64,000 nt of DNA. Source: Fortiea contorta PCC 7126. Its GTDB lineage: Bacteria > Cyanobacteriota > Cyanobacteriia > Cyanobacteriales > Nostocaceae. The notes below the pieces were generated by a model that searched no databases, was not told where the DNA came from, and worked only from the letters and a program-made list of their open reading frames with translations. The DNA lies in NCBI RefSeq assembly GCF_000332295.1, contig NZ_KB235930.1, forward strand, positions 3,065,895 through 3,129,894, read 5' to 3'. A program made the translations under genes and the position numbers. This document shows positions 1-11,629 of the stretch, piece by piece (the first letter of the stretch is position 1; each line of letters opens with the position of its first letter).

Positions 1-745
<745 letters not shown>

Positions 746-994
746 TTTTCATAGCAAACACTTTACGTGTCTGCCTGCTTTTTTTTCGCGTTACTATGCA
801 GTTTTCATGGTTCTGGCTGAGTTTCACCCAGCAGTCTGGCTTTCGCCACTTTGCTGAATTCTTCTTATAAATCGCCTAAATCACCGGAGTAATACTTTGA
901 AAGCTATTTACCAATCTGCGACCGACCTAGGTTAGACCAACTCGATATCTACTTGAGTTTCTTGCCTCGATATTCGAGTGGGTAGGTCTCCCTA
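746..994 (-). other. 16S-23S internal transcribed spacer without tRNA genes
   Basis: The spacer is about 250 nt and holds no tRNA-Ile or tRNA-Ala. In transcript order it shows a D1-D1' helix (924-988, beginning GACCTAC and closing on TAGGTC) directly after 16S. Next comes a segment at 891-905 that is complementary to the 16S leader. A box B-type hairpin follows (816-832, GCTG/CAGC stem). Last is a box A antitermination motif (795-813, GAACCATGAAAACTGCATA). Nostocales often carry several rrn operons, some with and some without spacer tRNAs; this is the short type. Confidence 0.85.
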
Positions 995-2481
<1,487 letters not shown>

Positions 2482-2661
2482 GTTGTGTTTTGAGTTTGAA
2501 TGTCTGAAAAAAATATTTCCAGAATCCTGAACAAATACAATTTTAACCTTGGACTCTATCCAAAATTAAGCTTGTTGACGAGGATTGGTTTTTTTAAGCT
2601 TTCAAAGTATTTTTTTGTCCCGGTTCTGTGGCTAAGGCTCTCTTCGCCTTTGCACTTGTTT
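2482..2661 (-). promoter_or_regulatory. rrn leader with 16S processing arm
   Basis: This is the transcribed leader upstream of 16S. Positions 2597-2611 (transcript AATACTTTGAAAGCT) are perfectly complementary over 15 nt to the spacer segment 891-905. A second short match (ACCAATC) lies at matching distance on both sides. Together they form the long stem that brackets 16S and is the usual RNase III processing substrate. No coding gene is apparent. Confidence 0.7.
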
Positions 2662-2690
2662 AATATAACAAGACTTATTGTTGTTGTCAA
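2662..2690 (-). promoter_or_regulatory. sigma-70-type rrn promoter
   Basis: On the minus strand a perfect -35 TTGACA (2685-2690) is followed after exactly 17 nt by TATATT (2662-2667). Transcription would start near 2655, about 175 nt upstream of mature 16S. The match to consensus is strong, as expected for an rRNA operon. Confidence 0.85.
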
Positions 2691-2869
2691 GCGATAAAAA
2701 AAATTTTTTATTTGAGACTTTCAACTCAATATTTAGGGCACACTACTTATTTAGCAACTACTACGGGTATTGTGAAGTTAGCTTAAGTTAAAGTACTAAA
2801 TCAGCGGGCGGACGTTTTTTTTGTGAAAGCAATGGTAAAAACTTGCTTTGCGTCGCCATGTACGGAGTT

Positions 2870-3316
2870 TTATCCACGGTTTTTGATCAAAATTACTTGT
2901 ACTATCTGTACTGCTATCTCGCTGGAAATGCCCAAGGCTTGATGTAGATCGTCAAGAAACGTTTTTTCCTCTTCACTCACCGTACCCTCAGCTAGTAAGA
3001 TATCGGTTGTTACGGCGAAGGCGGCCTCGCGCAATTCTTGAGATAGGGATTCTTTGGCTGCATTAAACAGAGAATTCATCTCGTCGCGTTGAAGAATGCT
3101 GAGTATGTTCTCGAAGAGCCTATCCATTAATTCTTTGGGGTAGCTTCTAAACAGCTTCATCTGATATAGGGTGGAAAATATCCAATTTGCTTCATCTTTA
3201 GATGGATAGCCGTCTGCTGCTGTCACAGCCAAAGTTATTGCAGCGACAGCTTCCGCTGGACTCAACTTTACCTGCGTTTTGTTTTCTGTACATAAAACTG
3301 TGTCTAATAAACTCAT
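2870..3316 (-). CDS. TerB-like tellurite-resistance-domain protein
   Basis: A 148-residue, all-helical acidic protein. Two related halves are visible: residues ~18-75 with AVTAADGYPSKDEANWI, and residues ~95-140 with TTDILLAEGTVSEEEKTFL. This (A)DG-x-x-S-x-x-E signature is typical of TerB/DjlA-type domains, which bind metal through acidic residues. No signal peptide or membrane segment, so cytosolic. The TerB fold is widespread in cyanobacteria and the name does not prove tellurite resistance. It stands alone downstream of the rrn promoter region, on the same strand. A second TerB-like protein is encoded at 36869-37351. The family is clear; the function is unknown. Confidence 0.75.
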   Translation of the reverse strand: MSLLDTVLCTENKTQVKLSPAEAVAAITLAVTAADGYPSKDEANWIFSTLYQMKLFRSYPKELMDRLFENILSILQRDEMNSLFNAAKESLSQELREAAFAVTTDILLAEGTVSEEEKTFLDDLHQALGISSEIAVQIVQVILIKNRG

Positions 3317-3496
3317 TGTGGTTTGTTCCTTGATTAATGTCTCGTTAGCGGTACGGTCACCTGCACGTTTTCCAACTTCCAGATAGGCTGTAACGCTGTG
3401 AGACTTTCATAGTTTATTGTTCCCAGGATTTATGCACAGCGAACACCCGCTATCAATAGGTTTTCGGTCATTTTAAGTACATCGCTGGTTTTAACC

Positions 3497-3634
3497 TTAG
3501 CGTTCTCCAGTCTTTTCTAACGTTTCCATAACTGCTAATCCTATACCAGAGGCTGCGATTAGCAGGGTAGCTGATATCAAATAGGCATTAGCTAACATGT
3601 GGAGGGCTTCATCAAAAAATATATAGGTGGTCAT
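3497..3634 (-). CDS. Small single-pass membrane protein (45 aa), candidate
   Basis: An ATG-started frame of 45 codons: MTTYIFFDEALH, a hydrophobic stretch at residues ~14-35 that could span the membrane, then a charged tail METLEKTGER. A purine-rich AGGTGA lies about 7 nt before the ATG and could act as ribosome binding site. It sits alone between the TerB-like gene and the CLC gene. I do not recognise the family. The case rests on the ribosome site, the coherent membrane topology and the charged end. Conservation was not tested. Confidence 0.45.
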   Translation of the reverse strand: MTTYIFFDEALHMLANAYLISATLLIAASGIGLAVMETLEKTGER

Positions 3635-4070
3635 TGCTTCACCTTTTGAACTCTATGCTGCTGTTGCTTTTTATTTCTCCACAGCCGAATTGGTGTATTC
3701 CGTTGAGAAACTAATAGCATTTGCATCTTAACAAAACTTTAGCTCTTTCAGGATAGGTTACAAAGTTTTTCTTTCTGAAGTTTTGATGAATCTTATAGCT
3801 ATTTTGTCAAGTAAAGTACTGTGGTATTTTTAGTGTAAAAATTGCATCACTTAATTACTTAACAAATTTATTAACTAAATGAGGTAATTTTTATCACTCA
3901 GAACTATGAAGCGACCGGGAAAATAAGAGTAAAAAATCTCTGTGATTTGGCTATTGTTAAAGGTTAGATGTATAAAAGTCTCAGATAAATAAATTTTGAC
4001 AAGCGGGTTAAGGTTTACTATGTACAGTGATTAATGAATCACTGAATATTAATAATCAGTTTTGGAATTT
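3635..4070. other. AT-rich intergenic region
   Basis: No convincing gene. A perfect 8-bp-arm hairpin at 4025-4044 (CAGTGATT/AATCACTG) lies just past the stop of the minus-strand CLC gene. It may end that transcript, although no clear T-run follows. Nothing else was recognised. Confidence 0.5.
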
Positions 4071-6689
4071 CTAATTGCTAATCGCGCCTCTGACTAAAAT
4101 GACGGTACTGTCGACACCAGAGGCGATAGCCTCGGGAATGTTACCTTGAATCGCTTGTTGCAATAACCCTTCACGGGAAGCACCTAAAACGACTACCTCG
4201 TAACCTTCGGTTTTTACGAGGTCAATTATGCCTTGGGAAACAGAATCAGCCTTAACAGGTAGAGCAATTACAGTACTCGATAATTTTCGGCGACGAATCA
4301 GATGGCGGGTGGCTTGTTCCAAGACTGTCATGTCTGGTTCTAATTCCAAAGGCTTAAACACTCTTGTGAGGCGAATTTGAGGATTATTGCCTAAAGTTAC
4401 TAAAGCCGGGAGTAATTTAATAGCCAATCGCGCATTGGGACCACCAGCCATGGGTACTAGCCAACGGTTAAAGTGCAGAGGAATAAGAGATGAGTGTTGA
4501 GCGTTACCTAATTTAACCAAAACAACCTCGCAAGTGGCTTGACGAATGATGGTGTCTACAACATTGCCGAAAATCCTCCCTGGAGTGGATGTGTTACCTT
4601 TCCAACCCATGAGGATGAGGTCGATGTGTCGTTCGTTGATTGTTTCTATGATTGCTTGAGCGACATCATGAGCAACTCGAATTTGCGTATGTAGGGGAAT
4701 GTGCCATTTTTTCGCTAGGACTTCTGCTTGTCGTAATAAGCGACGACTTTTAGCTGTTCTGACTGAGGTTTCGGCTGGGGAAGTGTGGCGTGACACCGGA
4801 ATTATTTGTACACATTCGATCTCATAATGACGATCGCGGGCGATGGCTGCAGCCATTTGTAGGAGAGTAGCGGCTGTTTCGGGATTCGCTACTGTCACCA
4901 ATAATCTACCTCTACCGAGGTTGGGCGATCTCGTTTGATAAACTACATAGGAAGGTTCAGGACGTGGCCCTGGTGCAGTATTCTCACCATTAAGATGGTC
5001 TGCTTCTGCGCGAATAATGTCTGCACGAGTAATGATCCCAATAAGTTTTCGTCCTTCTATAACTGGTAAGCGGCTGATTTGATAGCGATCAAGGAGATAT
5101 AGTACATTGCTGAGGTTGTGGGTTGGCGTTACCGTCACCGGACTGCTAGTCATGATTGTTCGCAAAGCAGTTTCGTTGTCTAAGTTGAGTTCACGCATTT
5201 TCAGTAAATCTGACTGCGTGACAATTCCCACTAATTTGTTGTCTTCTACTACGGGGAAGCCGCGATGATGGGAATGGGCGAATGCTTGTTTGACTTCATC
5301 TAACGTCATATCTGCATCTAGAGTTTCTACTCGTTGCTGCATGACGTCTTTGGCAGTTAATTTTGCTAATATGCCATCTACAGATACTTCTTGAGCGAGT
5401 GTGATGCCGTTTAAGAGTAAAAGCTTTTCATACAGTGAGCCAGGGACTACTTTTTCTGCAACTAAATAGGACGTCACAGATACAATCATTAAAGGTAGAA
5501 CTAGATTGAAATCTGTAGTCATCTCGAATACAATCACGATCGCTGTGATTGGCACTTTAGAAACCGCACTGAAAAAGCCTCCCATTCCGGCCAAAGCATA
5601 GGTAGTCGGGGAACTATCGCCTAAAATGTTACCTTCAGCTATACCTACCAAGCAGCCTAGACTAGAACCCAAAATCAAACTAGGAGCAAATAATCCACCC
5701 GGGGCGCCGGAACCAAATGCTACTAAGGTGAGAATGAACTGAGCTACAAAAGCGATCGCTACGAGAAAAGCGTTAGCCTCACCAGTAATTACATACTCCC
5801 TTAACCCTGTATTATCACGGAAGTAGTCAGGGAGGATAGCTACGACAATACCAGAAATTAAGCCAGCTAAAGCTACCCTTAATGGTAAACTAACGTGTAA
5901 TCTGCGATAAGTTTTTATACTAAAAACTAATCCCAAATTGAACAATGCACCCAATAAACCCGCTAAAATACCTAAAATCAGAAAAAAAGGAATTTCGGGA
6001 ATGGAGAATTGACTAGAAGACTGTACTAATTGCAGATTCAAATCTAGGCTGCTACCGCCGAGTAACCGAGAGATGACTCCACCAATAAATGAAGCGATGA
6101 TAGCTGTGCCTAAAGTCAACCCTGATAGATCATGGAGTAATTCCTCCACAATAAACAACACACCTGCGATGGGGGCGTTAAATGCAGCTGCTAAACCCGC
6201 ACCTGCACCTGCAGCGATCATTTGTCGGCGATGATCTGGTGAAGTGGGAACCCAACGACTCAAACCAGCGGCTAAACCTGCACCAACATGGACCGTAGGG
6301 CCTTGACGCCCTAGAGTGATTCCGGAGCCTAGAGCAATCATGGCACTCAGCAATTTTACGGTAGCCACGCGCCAGGATAGATTAATGGGCACATTGGCAA
6401 GAGATGCTTTTACTTGAGGGATACCACTACCAGCAGCCTCTGGTGCAAATCTTTGTACTAACCAACCTGCGAGAAAACCGAAACTCATACCAACTAGAGG
6501 GAGAGCAATCCAGGCTGGTAAAAAGTGGGTACTATGGACTCTCCAGGTGCCTAACCATCCTGAACCTGCCTTGAGAAACACTGCTGAGAGTGCAGCTACA
6601 AGACCGATAATGGAAGCTTCTGCGATCGCTAAACCTCTTCTTGGCTGCCACAAACTGCGAAAGCGCTGAGTTAGAACAGGAAGCGACAT
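4071..6689 (-). CDS. CLC-family chloride transporter fused to CBS and universal-stress domains
   Basis: An 872-residue multidomain protein. Residues ~20-430 are a CLC membrane module with the ion-path motifs GSGIP (87-91), GRQGP (127-131) and GSGAPGGLFAPS (326-337). Residues ~445-560 hold two CBS domains. Residues ~600-870 hold two universal-stress-protein halves, the first ending in the nucleotide-loop pattern GWKGN...GRIFG. CLC proteins move chloride, often in exchange for protons. The CBS and USP parts probably sense adenine nucleotides. The usual gating glutamate of GREGP is glutamine here (Q129, codon CAA at 6303-6305), while the internal glutamate pair E182/E183 is kept. This predicts weakened or absent proton coupling. 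It is a single gene with no obvious operon partner. Confidence 0.92.
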   Translation of the reverse strand: MSLPVLTQRFRSLWQPRRGLAIAEASIIGLVAALSAVFLKAGSGWLGTWRVHSTHFLPAWIALPLVGMSFGFLAGWLVQRFAPEAAGSGIPQVKASLANVPINLSWRVATVKLLSAMIALGSGITLGRQGPTVHVGAGLAAGLSRWVPTSPDHRRQMIAAGAGAGLAAAFNAPIAGVLFIVEELLHDLSGLTLGTAIIASFIGGVISRLLGGSSLDLNLQLVQSSSQFSIPEIPFFLILGILAGLLGALFNLGLVFSIKTYRRLHVSLPLRVALAGLISGIVVAILPDYFRDNTGLREYVITGEANAFLVAIAFVAQFILTLVAFGSGAPGGLFAPSLILGSSLGCLVGIAEGNILGDSSPTTYALAGMGGFFSAVSKVPITAIVIVFEMTTDFNLVLPLMIVSVTSYLVAEKVVPGSLYEKLLLLNGITLAQEVSVDGILAKLTAKDVMQQRVETLDADMTLDEVKQAFAHSHHRGFPVVEDNKLVGIVTQSDLLKMRELNLDNETALRTIMTSSPVTVTPTHNLSNVLYLLDRYQISRLPVIEGRKLIGIITRADIIRAEADHLNGENTAPGPRPEPSYVVYQTRSPNLGRGRLLVTVANPETAATLLQMAAAIARDRHYEIECVQIIPVSRHTSPAETSVRTAKSRRLLRQAEVLAKKWHIPLHTQIRVAHDVAQAIIETINERHIDLILMGWKGNTSTPGRIFGNVVDTIIRQATCEVVLVKLGNAQHSSLIPLHFNRWLVPMAGGPNARLAIKLLPALVTLGNNPQIRLTRVFKPLELEPDMTVLEQATRHLIRRRKLSSTVIALPVKADSVSQGIIDLVKTEGYEVVVLGASREGLLQQAIQGNIPEAIASGVDSTVILVRGAISN

Positions 6690-6845
6690 AATAAAAGTAT
6701 GGAGTATAAATTATCAAGTTACCCCAGCTATAAAAAAGAGGGTTTTGTATCTATTTTTGCATCGTAGCTAGCAGTCAGCTACGTTGTTTTTATTTGTGGG
6801 AAATTTGTTGACTCAACAGTCAAGCTAATTTGTGATACTCATAAC

Positions 6846-8159
6846 TTACGAATTTTTGCTAGTAATTGATAGTCCTTCAACTATCAAAGAAGGAGTATAA
6901 CAAGAGCCATTCCATTGGGCGTCACCACCTAGACTAACTAATTGTTTGAGGGCTGAGTAAATATTGCCAGCTACCATCGTATCTTTAATACGTCCGATCA
7001 CGTTGCCATTTTGCACACGATAGCCTAAGTCAATATTGATGGAGAAATCGCCGGAAATGCCGTTACCACCTCCCAACATTTGATCCACAATCAAGCCATC
7101 ATCCATCTGTTCAATCAAATTTTCTAGAGATGGGGAACTGGGCTGGATCAAAAAATTGTATAAACCAGGAGTGGGATAGCTACTTAAATTGGGGCGAAAA
7201 CCATTACCAGTGCTGCTCATACCTAGTTGGCGTCCGGTAGTGCGATCGCTATAAAATTGTTCTAAAATCCCGTTGCGGACAAACACTAAAGCTTGAGTGG
7301 GTGAACCTTCATCATCAAAAGGACAACTGTAAGGCCCTGCTTCTGGGTCTTGGTAAAGAGTGAGGCTAGGAGCGACTACTAGTGTACCTAAACGATTCGC
7401 CCAAGGGGAAGCTTTTTCTAAGACTCGTTTACCATTTAAAGCTGCTTGGATAGCGCCCCAAAGCATATCAGCAGCTTTAGATGTAAATAATACAGGGACG
7501 CGACCACTAGGAGCTTTGACATTTTCTCTAGCCCACATTAGCCGTTGTAAAATTTGTTGAGCTAGTTTTTCCGGTTGTAGTTCATTTCTCTGGGTTTGAC
7601 CATCAGAGACACTCAAAAAATCATCGCCCCGCACCCATTCAGCGGACATGTAACAGCTGAGAGTGGTATCGGTATAGTAGCAATCTAAACCCTGAGTGTT
7701 GATCAGCCTAGTGCTTTCCACATCGCATTCCCAATCACTGTTACACAACACATCAGGATAAACATCTTTAATTAAAGCGATCGCTTCTTTACCCCAATTG
7801 ATCAACACCTCAATAGGCACGCTGTTTCCCAAATTGGGGTAGGATGGCTGAAAATTACCGACTAAATCTGCCGATTCGGGTTGATTAAGTTGACTCAACG
7901 CCAGCGATCGCTCCACCATTGCTTGAGGTGAGACAGCACCATAAGCCACCGTTAGCCCAGGGCGTCCATTGCGCCATAGCCGCAACACTGTACCTTCAGA
8001 TTGGCTGGTTTCCACTTGCTTAAGTCGATTAGCCTCAAAAAATATCGGTCGAGAAAGCGATCGCGACTGATACACTTCAGCTGCTTCTGCTCCTGATTTA
8101 ATAGCTAATTCCAGCAGTTGTTCTGCTAGTGTATCTTGTGACAAATTTTCAGAAACCAT
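6846..8159 (-). CDS. pmbA: PmbA/TldE-type peptidase-complex subunit
   Basis: 437 residues of the TldD/PmbA family. TldD and TldE form a heterodimeric cytosolic metalloprotease that degrades unfolded peptides and trims some modified peptides. The sequence has the N-terminal family segment SGAEAAEVYQ and the C-terminal block GNGISGDFSINIDLGYRV. It lacks the HExxxH zinc site of TldD, so it matches the non-catalytic TldE/PmbA half. The length is normal (about 430-450). The partner tldD is not in this window. It lies 135 bp upstream of, and on the same strand as, the Tab2-like gene's 3' end. Confidence 0.9.
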   Translation of the reverse strand: MVSENLSQDTLAEQLLELAIKSGAEAAEVYQSRSLSRPIFFEANRLKQVETSQSEGTVLRLWRNGRPGLTVAYGAVSPQAMVERSLALSQLNQPESADLVGNFQPSYPNLGNSVPIEVLINWGKEAIALIKDVYPDVLCNSDWECDVESTRLINTQGLDCYYTDTTLSCYMSAEWVRGDDFLSVSDGQTQRNELQPEKLAQQILQRLMWARENVKAPSGRVPVLFTSKAADMLWGAIQAALNGKRVLEKASPWANRLGTLVVAPSLTLYQDPEAGPYSCPFDDEGSPTQALVFVRNGILEQFYSDRTTGRQLGMSSTGNGFRPNLSSYPTPGLYNFLIQPSSPSLENLIEQMDDGLIVDQMLGGGNGISGDFSINIDLGYRVQNGNVIGRIKDTMVAGNIYSALKQLVSLGGDAQWNGSCYTPSLIVEGLSITSKNS

Positions 8160-8294
8160 GACCCTCGGTGAATTATGGACGTTGGATCTTGAACCACAGA
8201 CGGACGCTGTTAATTATCCCAAATCATGGACGTTTATCTGCATGTATTCCAACTCAAGGGTCAAGAGTTAGTTATGATTCATCTTCAAAGTCCT

Positions 8295-9158
8295 TTATGG
8301 TAAATTAACTTCTTGTAGAAGCCAAAACCCGGCGAAGGATTGTGCTTGAGGATTGGATTGCACACCAATAAAATGCACTCCATTTGCTTTTTGCTTGGAT
8401 GCTTCAAAGCCTTCTGCTTCTGACTGAGTTTGTAAATTTTTAATATTTGCCAAAATCCAGCTTTCTGTCGCACCAGTTTCTAGGAGCAATCGAGGAGTGA
8501 CACTGGTGTCATATTTTAAAAAAGCTAACTCTAAACCGGACATCCAACCTGCTAGAGGTAAGGCTCTGGGAGAAAAGATCAAAATTCCGGGAATGCGGGT
8601 TTCTGGTGATATTTGAGCTAAATTTAGGGGAAAAGCTTCACCAAAGCCAATATCCCATTCTGGCATCTCTGTAAAATCACTAGCTATCAAGGTGACAAAT
8701 GTCCATTGCTGTCCCTCTAAAGCATCTGGTAAACGTTGAGGTAGAGGTTTTTCTAACCGCACTGAAGTGTTAGTTCCAGCTTGATATCCTGGTTCTTGGG
8801 GATACACCTCTGTCATGCGTTGTTGAATCCATTGGTTGAGAACTAAAGTACGGCGGCTAGGTTGAGCGGGGATACCCACATCTTGACAAGCTTTAGTAAT
8901 CATGTTGTTCATTTGGCGGCGAAAAAAGCGAATTTTGATGGGTGGCTCTTCGGCCGCAGCGATCGCTTCTTGTAATGCTGTCCGCAACCAGCCTGAATTT
9001 ACCTGGGTACTAGAGCAATATTGAGCATAGCGGAATAAAGAATGTGTTTGTGTGGTGATGTCTAAAGGACTTTCACAGATCAAAACTTCCCAAACTTTTT
9101 TCTGTTTTTCGTCCAGAATCGGACGAGAGTAAAAATCGAGTTCCCAAATACTGCCCAT
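8295..9158 (-). CDS. Tab2/Atab2-family RNA-binding protein
   Basis: 287 residues with the family hallmarks: N-terminal WELDFYSRP (residues 5-13), a central LPDALEGQQWTFV, and a C-terminal FWLL. In algae and plants Tab2/Atab2 binds psaB mRNA and is needed to translate photosystem I subunits. Cyanobacterial members are thought to act in photosystem I biogenesis. Soluble, with no signal peptide. It is followed on the same strand by pmbA after about 135 bp, so they could share a transcript. The family call is firm; the target in this organism is inferred. Confidence 0.85.
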   Translation of the reverse strand: MGSIWELDFYSRPILDEKQKKVWEVLICESPLDITTQTHSLFRYAQYCSSTQVNSGWLRTALQEAIAAAEEPPIKIRFFRRQMNNMITKACQDVGIPAQPSRRTLVLNQWIQQRMTEVYPQEPGYQAGTNTSVRLEKPLPQRLPDALEGQQWTFVTLIASDFTEMPEWDIGFGEAFPLNLAQISPETRIPGILIFSPRALPLAGWMSGLELAFLKYDTSVTPRLLLETGATESWILANIKNLQTQSEAEGFEASKQKANGVHFIGVQSNPQAQSFAGFWLLQEVNLP

Positions 9159-9551
9159 GTTTTAAGGTGAAAATCTGCCGACTTGATGTTTTTCTAACAA
9201 TTTCACTCTACCAAGGTTCGTCCTGGGTCAACGCGCAATCAAGTAGATCTTGTTGAGATTAGGGGTTGGGATGTAATTAAGAAGGCAGTTTCATGATAAA
9301 TTTACCGAAATTGTGAGAGTCTAGGTGGTATTAACTACTAGAGTGCTAAATTATAAATAACTTGTATTAATAAATTTTGGGGAAAATACCTCTGTAAAAC
9401 CTGGTCGTAGTGATCGGGTTTTTTAGTGGATTTGGTGGGCGATCGCTCTAAAATTACCTCATGTCCAACCATTGGCAAAATTGACGCCAGCCCGCAGTCA
9501 TGCTGAATAAATACATATCATCGAGCACAACGGCTGATAGATACTTAATTT
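9159..9551. other. Intergenic region with a bidirectional hairpin
   Basis: This divergent region lies between the Tab2-like gene and the kinase gene. At 9396-9424 the plus strand forms AAACCTGGTC/GATCGGGTTT followed by TTTTTT, which resembles an intrinsic terminator. Since the kinase starts downstream, this could end a short upstream RNA or act as an attenuator. A HIP1 octamer lies near 9440. No protein gene was found. Confidence 0.4.
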
Positions 9552-11534
9552 ATGATCTACTGCCTCAATCCCAGTTGTAATCAACCCCTCAACGCTGATG
9601 GCGCTCATTTCTGCCAAAGTTGCGGGACAAAATTAATACCACTGCTACGCGATCGCTATCAAATTATCCAATCACTGGGGGGTGGAGGATTTGGGAGAAC
9701 TTTTTTAGCCACTGATGAAGACAAGCTCAAAGCGCGTTGCGTTGTCAAGCAGTTAGCGCCGCAAGTCCAAGGAACCAAGGCTTTATACAAAGCCACAGAA
9801 TTGTTTCAGGAAGAAGCACAGCGCTTGGAACAACTGGGAGAACATCCCCAAATTCCTACTTTGTATGCTTATTTTGAACAAGACCACTATTTATATCTGG
9901 TGCAACAGTTCATCCAAGGGCAAAGTTTAAAGCAAGAATTACAACAGCAGGGAATCTTTAGCGAAGAAAAGATTTGGCAACTTTTGCGAGAATTATTACC
10001 TGTGCTCAAATTTGTCCATGAAAATCAGGTCATTCACCGCGACATTAAGCCAGATAACATCATGCGTCGCTCTTTACCACCAGTCAATTCTTTTTATCCC
10101 CAAGGAGAGAGAGAAAATTTAGTCCTGATTGACTTTGGTGTTGCCAAGCATATCACAGTGGCGGCGGTGGAGCATACAGGTACGAGCATCGGTTCCCACG
10201 GTTACGCGCCGATGGAACAAATGAAGTATGGTTTTGCCTATCCAGCTAGCGATTTATTTAGTTTAGGTGTGACGTGCTTTTCTTTGCTGACGGGAATCCA
10301 TCCCTCTCATCTGTACATGGAACAGGGTTATAGTTGGGTGACAAATTGGCAGGCAAATTTGCACGCGCCCATATCTGTAAAATTGCAGCATGTATTAAAC
10401 AAGCTTTTACAAAAAGAACTGGAGTACCGCTATCAGTCGGCTGATGAAGTTCTCCAAGATTTAGACAAACAGCCACAAAATACAACATTATTCTCAAAAT
10501 CGGGGCGATCGCCAGTCGCACACGCAACTGTAATTCAGTCCTCAATCCAAATACCCAAAAAATTGATATTGGGCGGTGCTGTCTTGCTTTTGGGGTTGGG
10601 AGGCTATATGTATTGGCAAGGATTACCCCTGAATGGTCATACCAGTGAAGTTAATTCTTTATCCTTTCGTCCCTTATCCTCATCTAATAGTACTCCCAAC
10701 CAAATCTCTGCATCGGCTAATACCTTAGCTAGCGGTAGTGACGATCAAACCGTGAAAATTTGGAATTTGCAGCAGAAACGAGCAATCCGCACCCTCAAAG
10801 GACATTCTGGCAAAGTTTATGCAGTCGCTATCAGCCCAGACGGCAAAAATGTTGTTAGCGGTAGCATTGACAAAACCATTAAAATCTGGAATCTCAATAC
10901 AGGAAAAGAAATCCGCACCTTAAAGGGACATCAAAGCTTAATTAGTTCTCTCGCTATCAGCCCAGATGGCAAAACAATTGTTAGTGTCAGTTATGACAAA
11001 ACCATCAAAATCTGGAATCTCAACACAGGAAAAGAAATCCGCACCTTAACAGGTCATTCAGCGGAAATTTTAGCTGTAGCCATTAGTCCCAATGGTGAAA
11101 AAATAGTCAGTGGTAGTGCCGATAGAACAATTAAAATTTGGGACTTCAAAACTGGTAAGGAAATACGCACAATTCCCGCCCATAAACTTGATGTCAACGC
11201 CCTAGCCATCAGTCCCAACGGACAGTTATTGCTCAGTAGCAGTGACGACAGAATCATTAAACTCTGGAATCTGAATACAGGTAAAGCGATTCGCGCCTTT
11301 GAAGGACATTTAGCCGATGTCAATGCGATCGCCTTTCATCCCCTCGGTGAGTCTTTTGCGACAGCTAGCGACGATAAAACAGTCAAACTGTGGAACTTGA
11401 ATACAGGACAGATCATACATATCTTTACGGGGCACACAGCAGAAGTTTATGCGATCGCCTTCAGTCCTGATGGCAAAATTTTAGTCAGCGGTAGCAAAGA
11501 CAAGGCGATCAGAATTTGGCCTTTAGCGAATTGA
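9552..11534 (+). CDS. Serine/threonine protein kinase with zinc ribbon and WD40 propeller
   Basis: 660 residues. An N-terminal zinc ribbon (C4, C9, C21, C24) precedes a Hanks-type kinase domain (~35-305). The kinase has the glycine loop GGGGFG (43-48), K66, HRDIKPDN (162-169) and DFG (194-196), so it looks catalytically competent. A hydrophobic segment at ~338-356 may anchor it in the membrane. From ~360 to the end there are about seven WD40 repeats (repeated D-x-T-[IV]-K-[IL]-W), likely a beta-propeller for protein binding. Cyanobacteria carry many such kinases; substrates cannot be read from sequence. It is transcribed alone, with ycf23 about 95 bp downstream. Confidence 0.93.
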   Translation: MIYCLNPSCNQPLNADGAHFCQSCGTKLIPLLRDRYQIIQSLGGGGFGRTFLATDEDKLKARCVVKQLAPQVQGTKALYKATELFQEEAQRLEQLGEHPQIPTLYAYFEQDHYLYLVQQFIQGQSLKQELQQQGIFSEEKIWQLLRELLPVLKFVHENQVIHRDIKPDNIMRRSLPPVNSFYPQGERENLVLIDFGVAKHITVAAVEHTGTSIGSHGYAPMEQMKYGFAYPASDLFSLGVTCFSLLTGIHPSHLYMEQGYSWVTNWQANLHAPISVKLQHVLNKLLQKELEYRYQSADEVLQDLDKQPQNTTLFSKSGRSPVAHATVIQSSIQIPKKLILGGAVLLLGLGGYMYWQGLPLNGHTSEVNSLSFRPLSSSNSTPNQISASANTLASGSDDQTVKIWNLQQKRAIRTLKGHSGKVYAVAISPDGKNVVSGSIDKTIKIWNLNTGKEIRTLKGHQSLISSLAISPDGKTIVSVSYDKTIKIWNLNTGKEIRTLTGHSAEILAVAISPNGEKIVSGSADRTIKIWDFKTGKEIRTIPAHKLDVNALAISPNGQLLLSSSDDRIIKLWNLNTGKAIRAFEGHLADVNAIAFHPLGESFATASDDKTVKLWNLNTGQIIHIFTGHTAEVYAIAFSPDGKILVSGSKDKAIRIWPLAN

Positions 11535-11629
11535 TCACCGTATTTGTATCTGTCTGTTTGCTCAAGAACCTCTTTGCAACTGAGTAGCGATAGAATATAC
11601 CTTACTTTCGTAGCTCCACAAAACGAACT

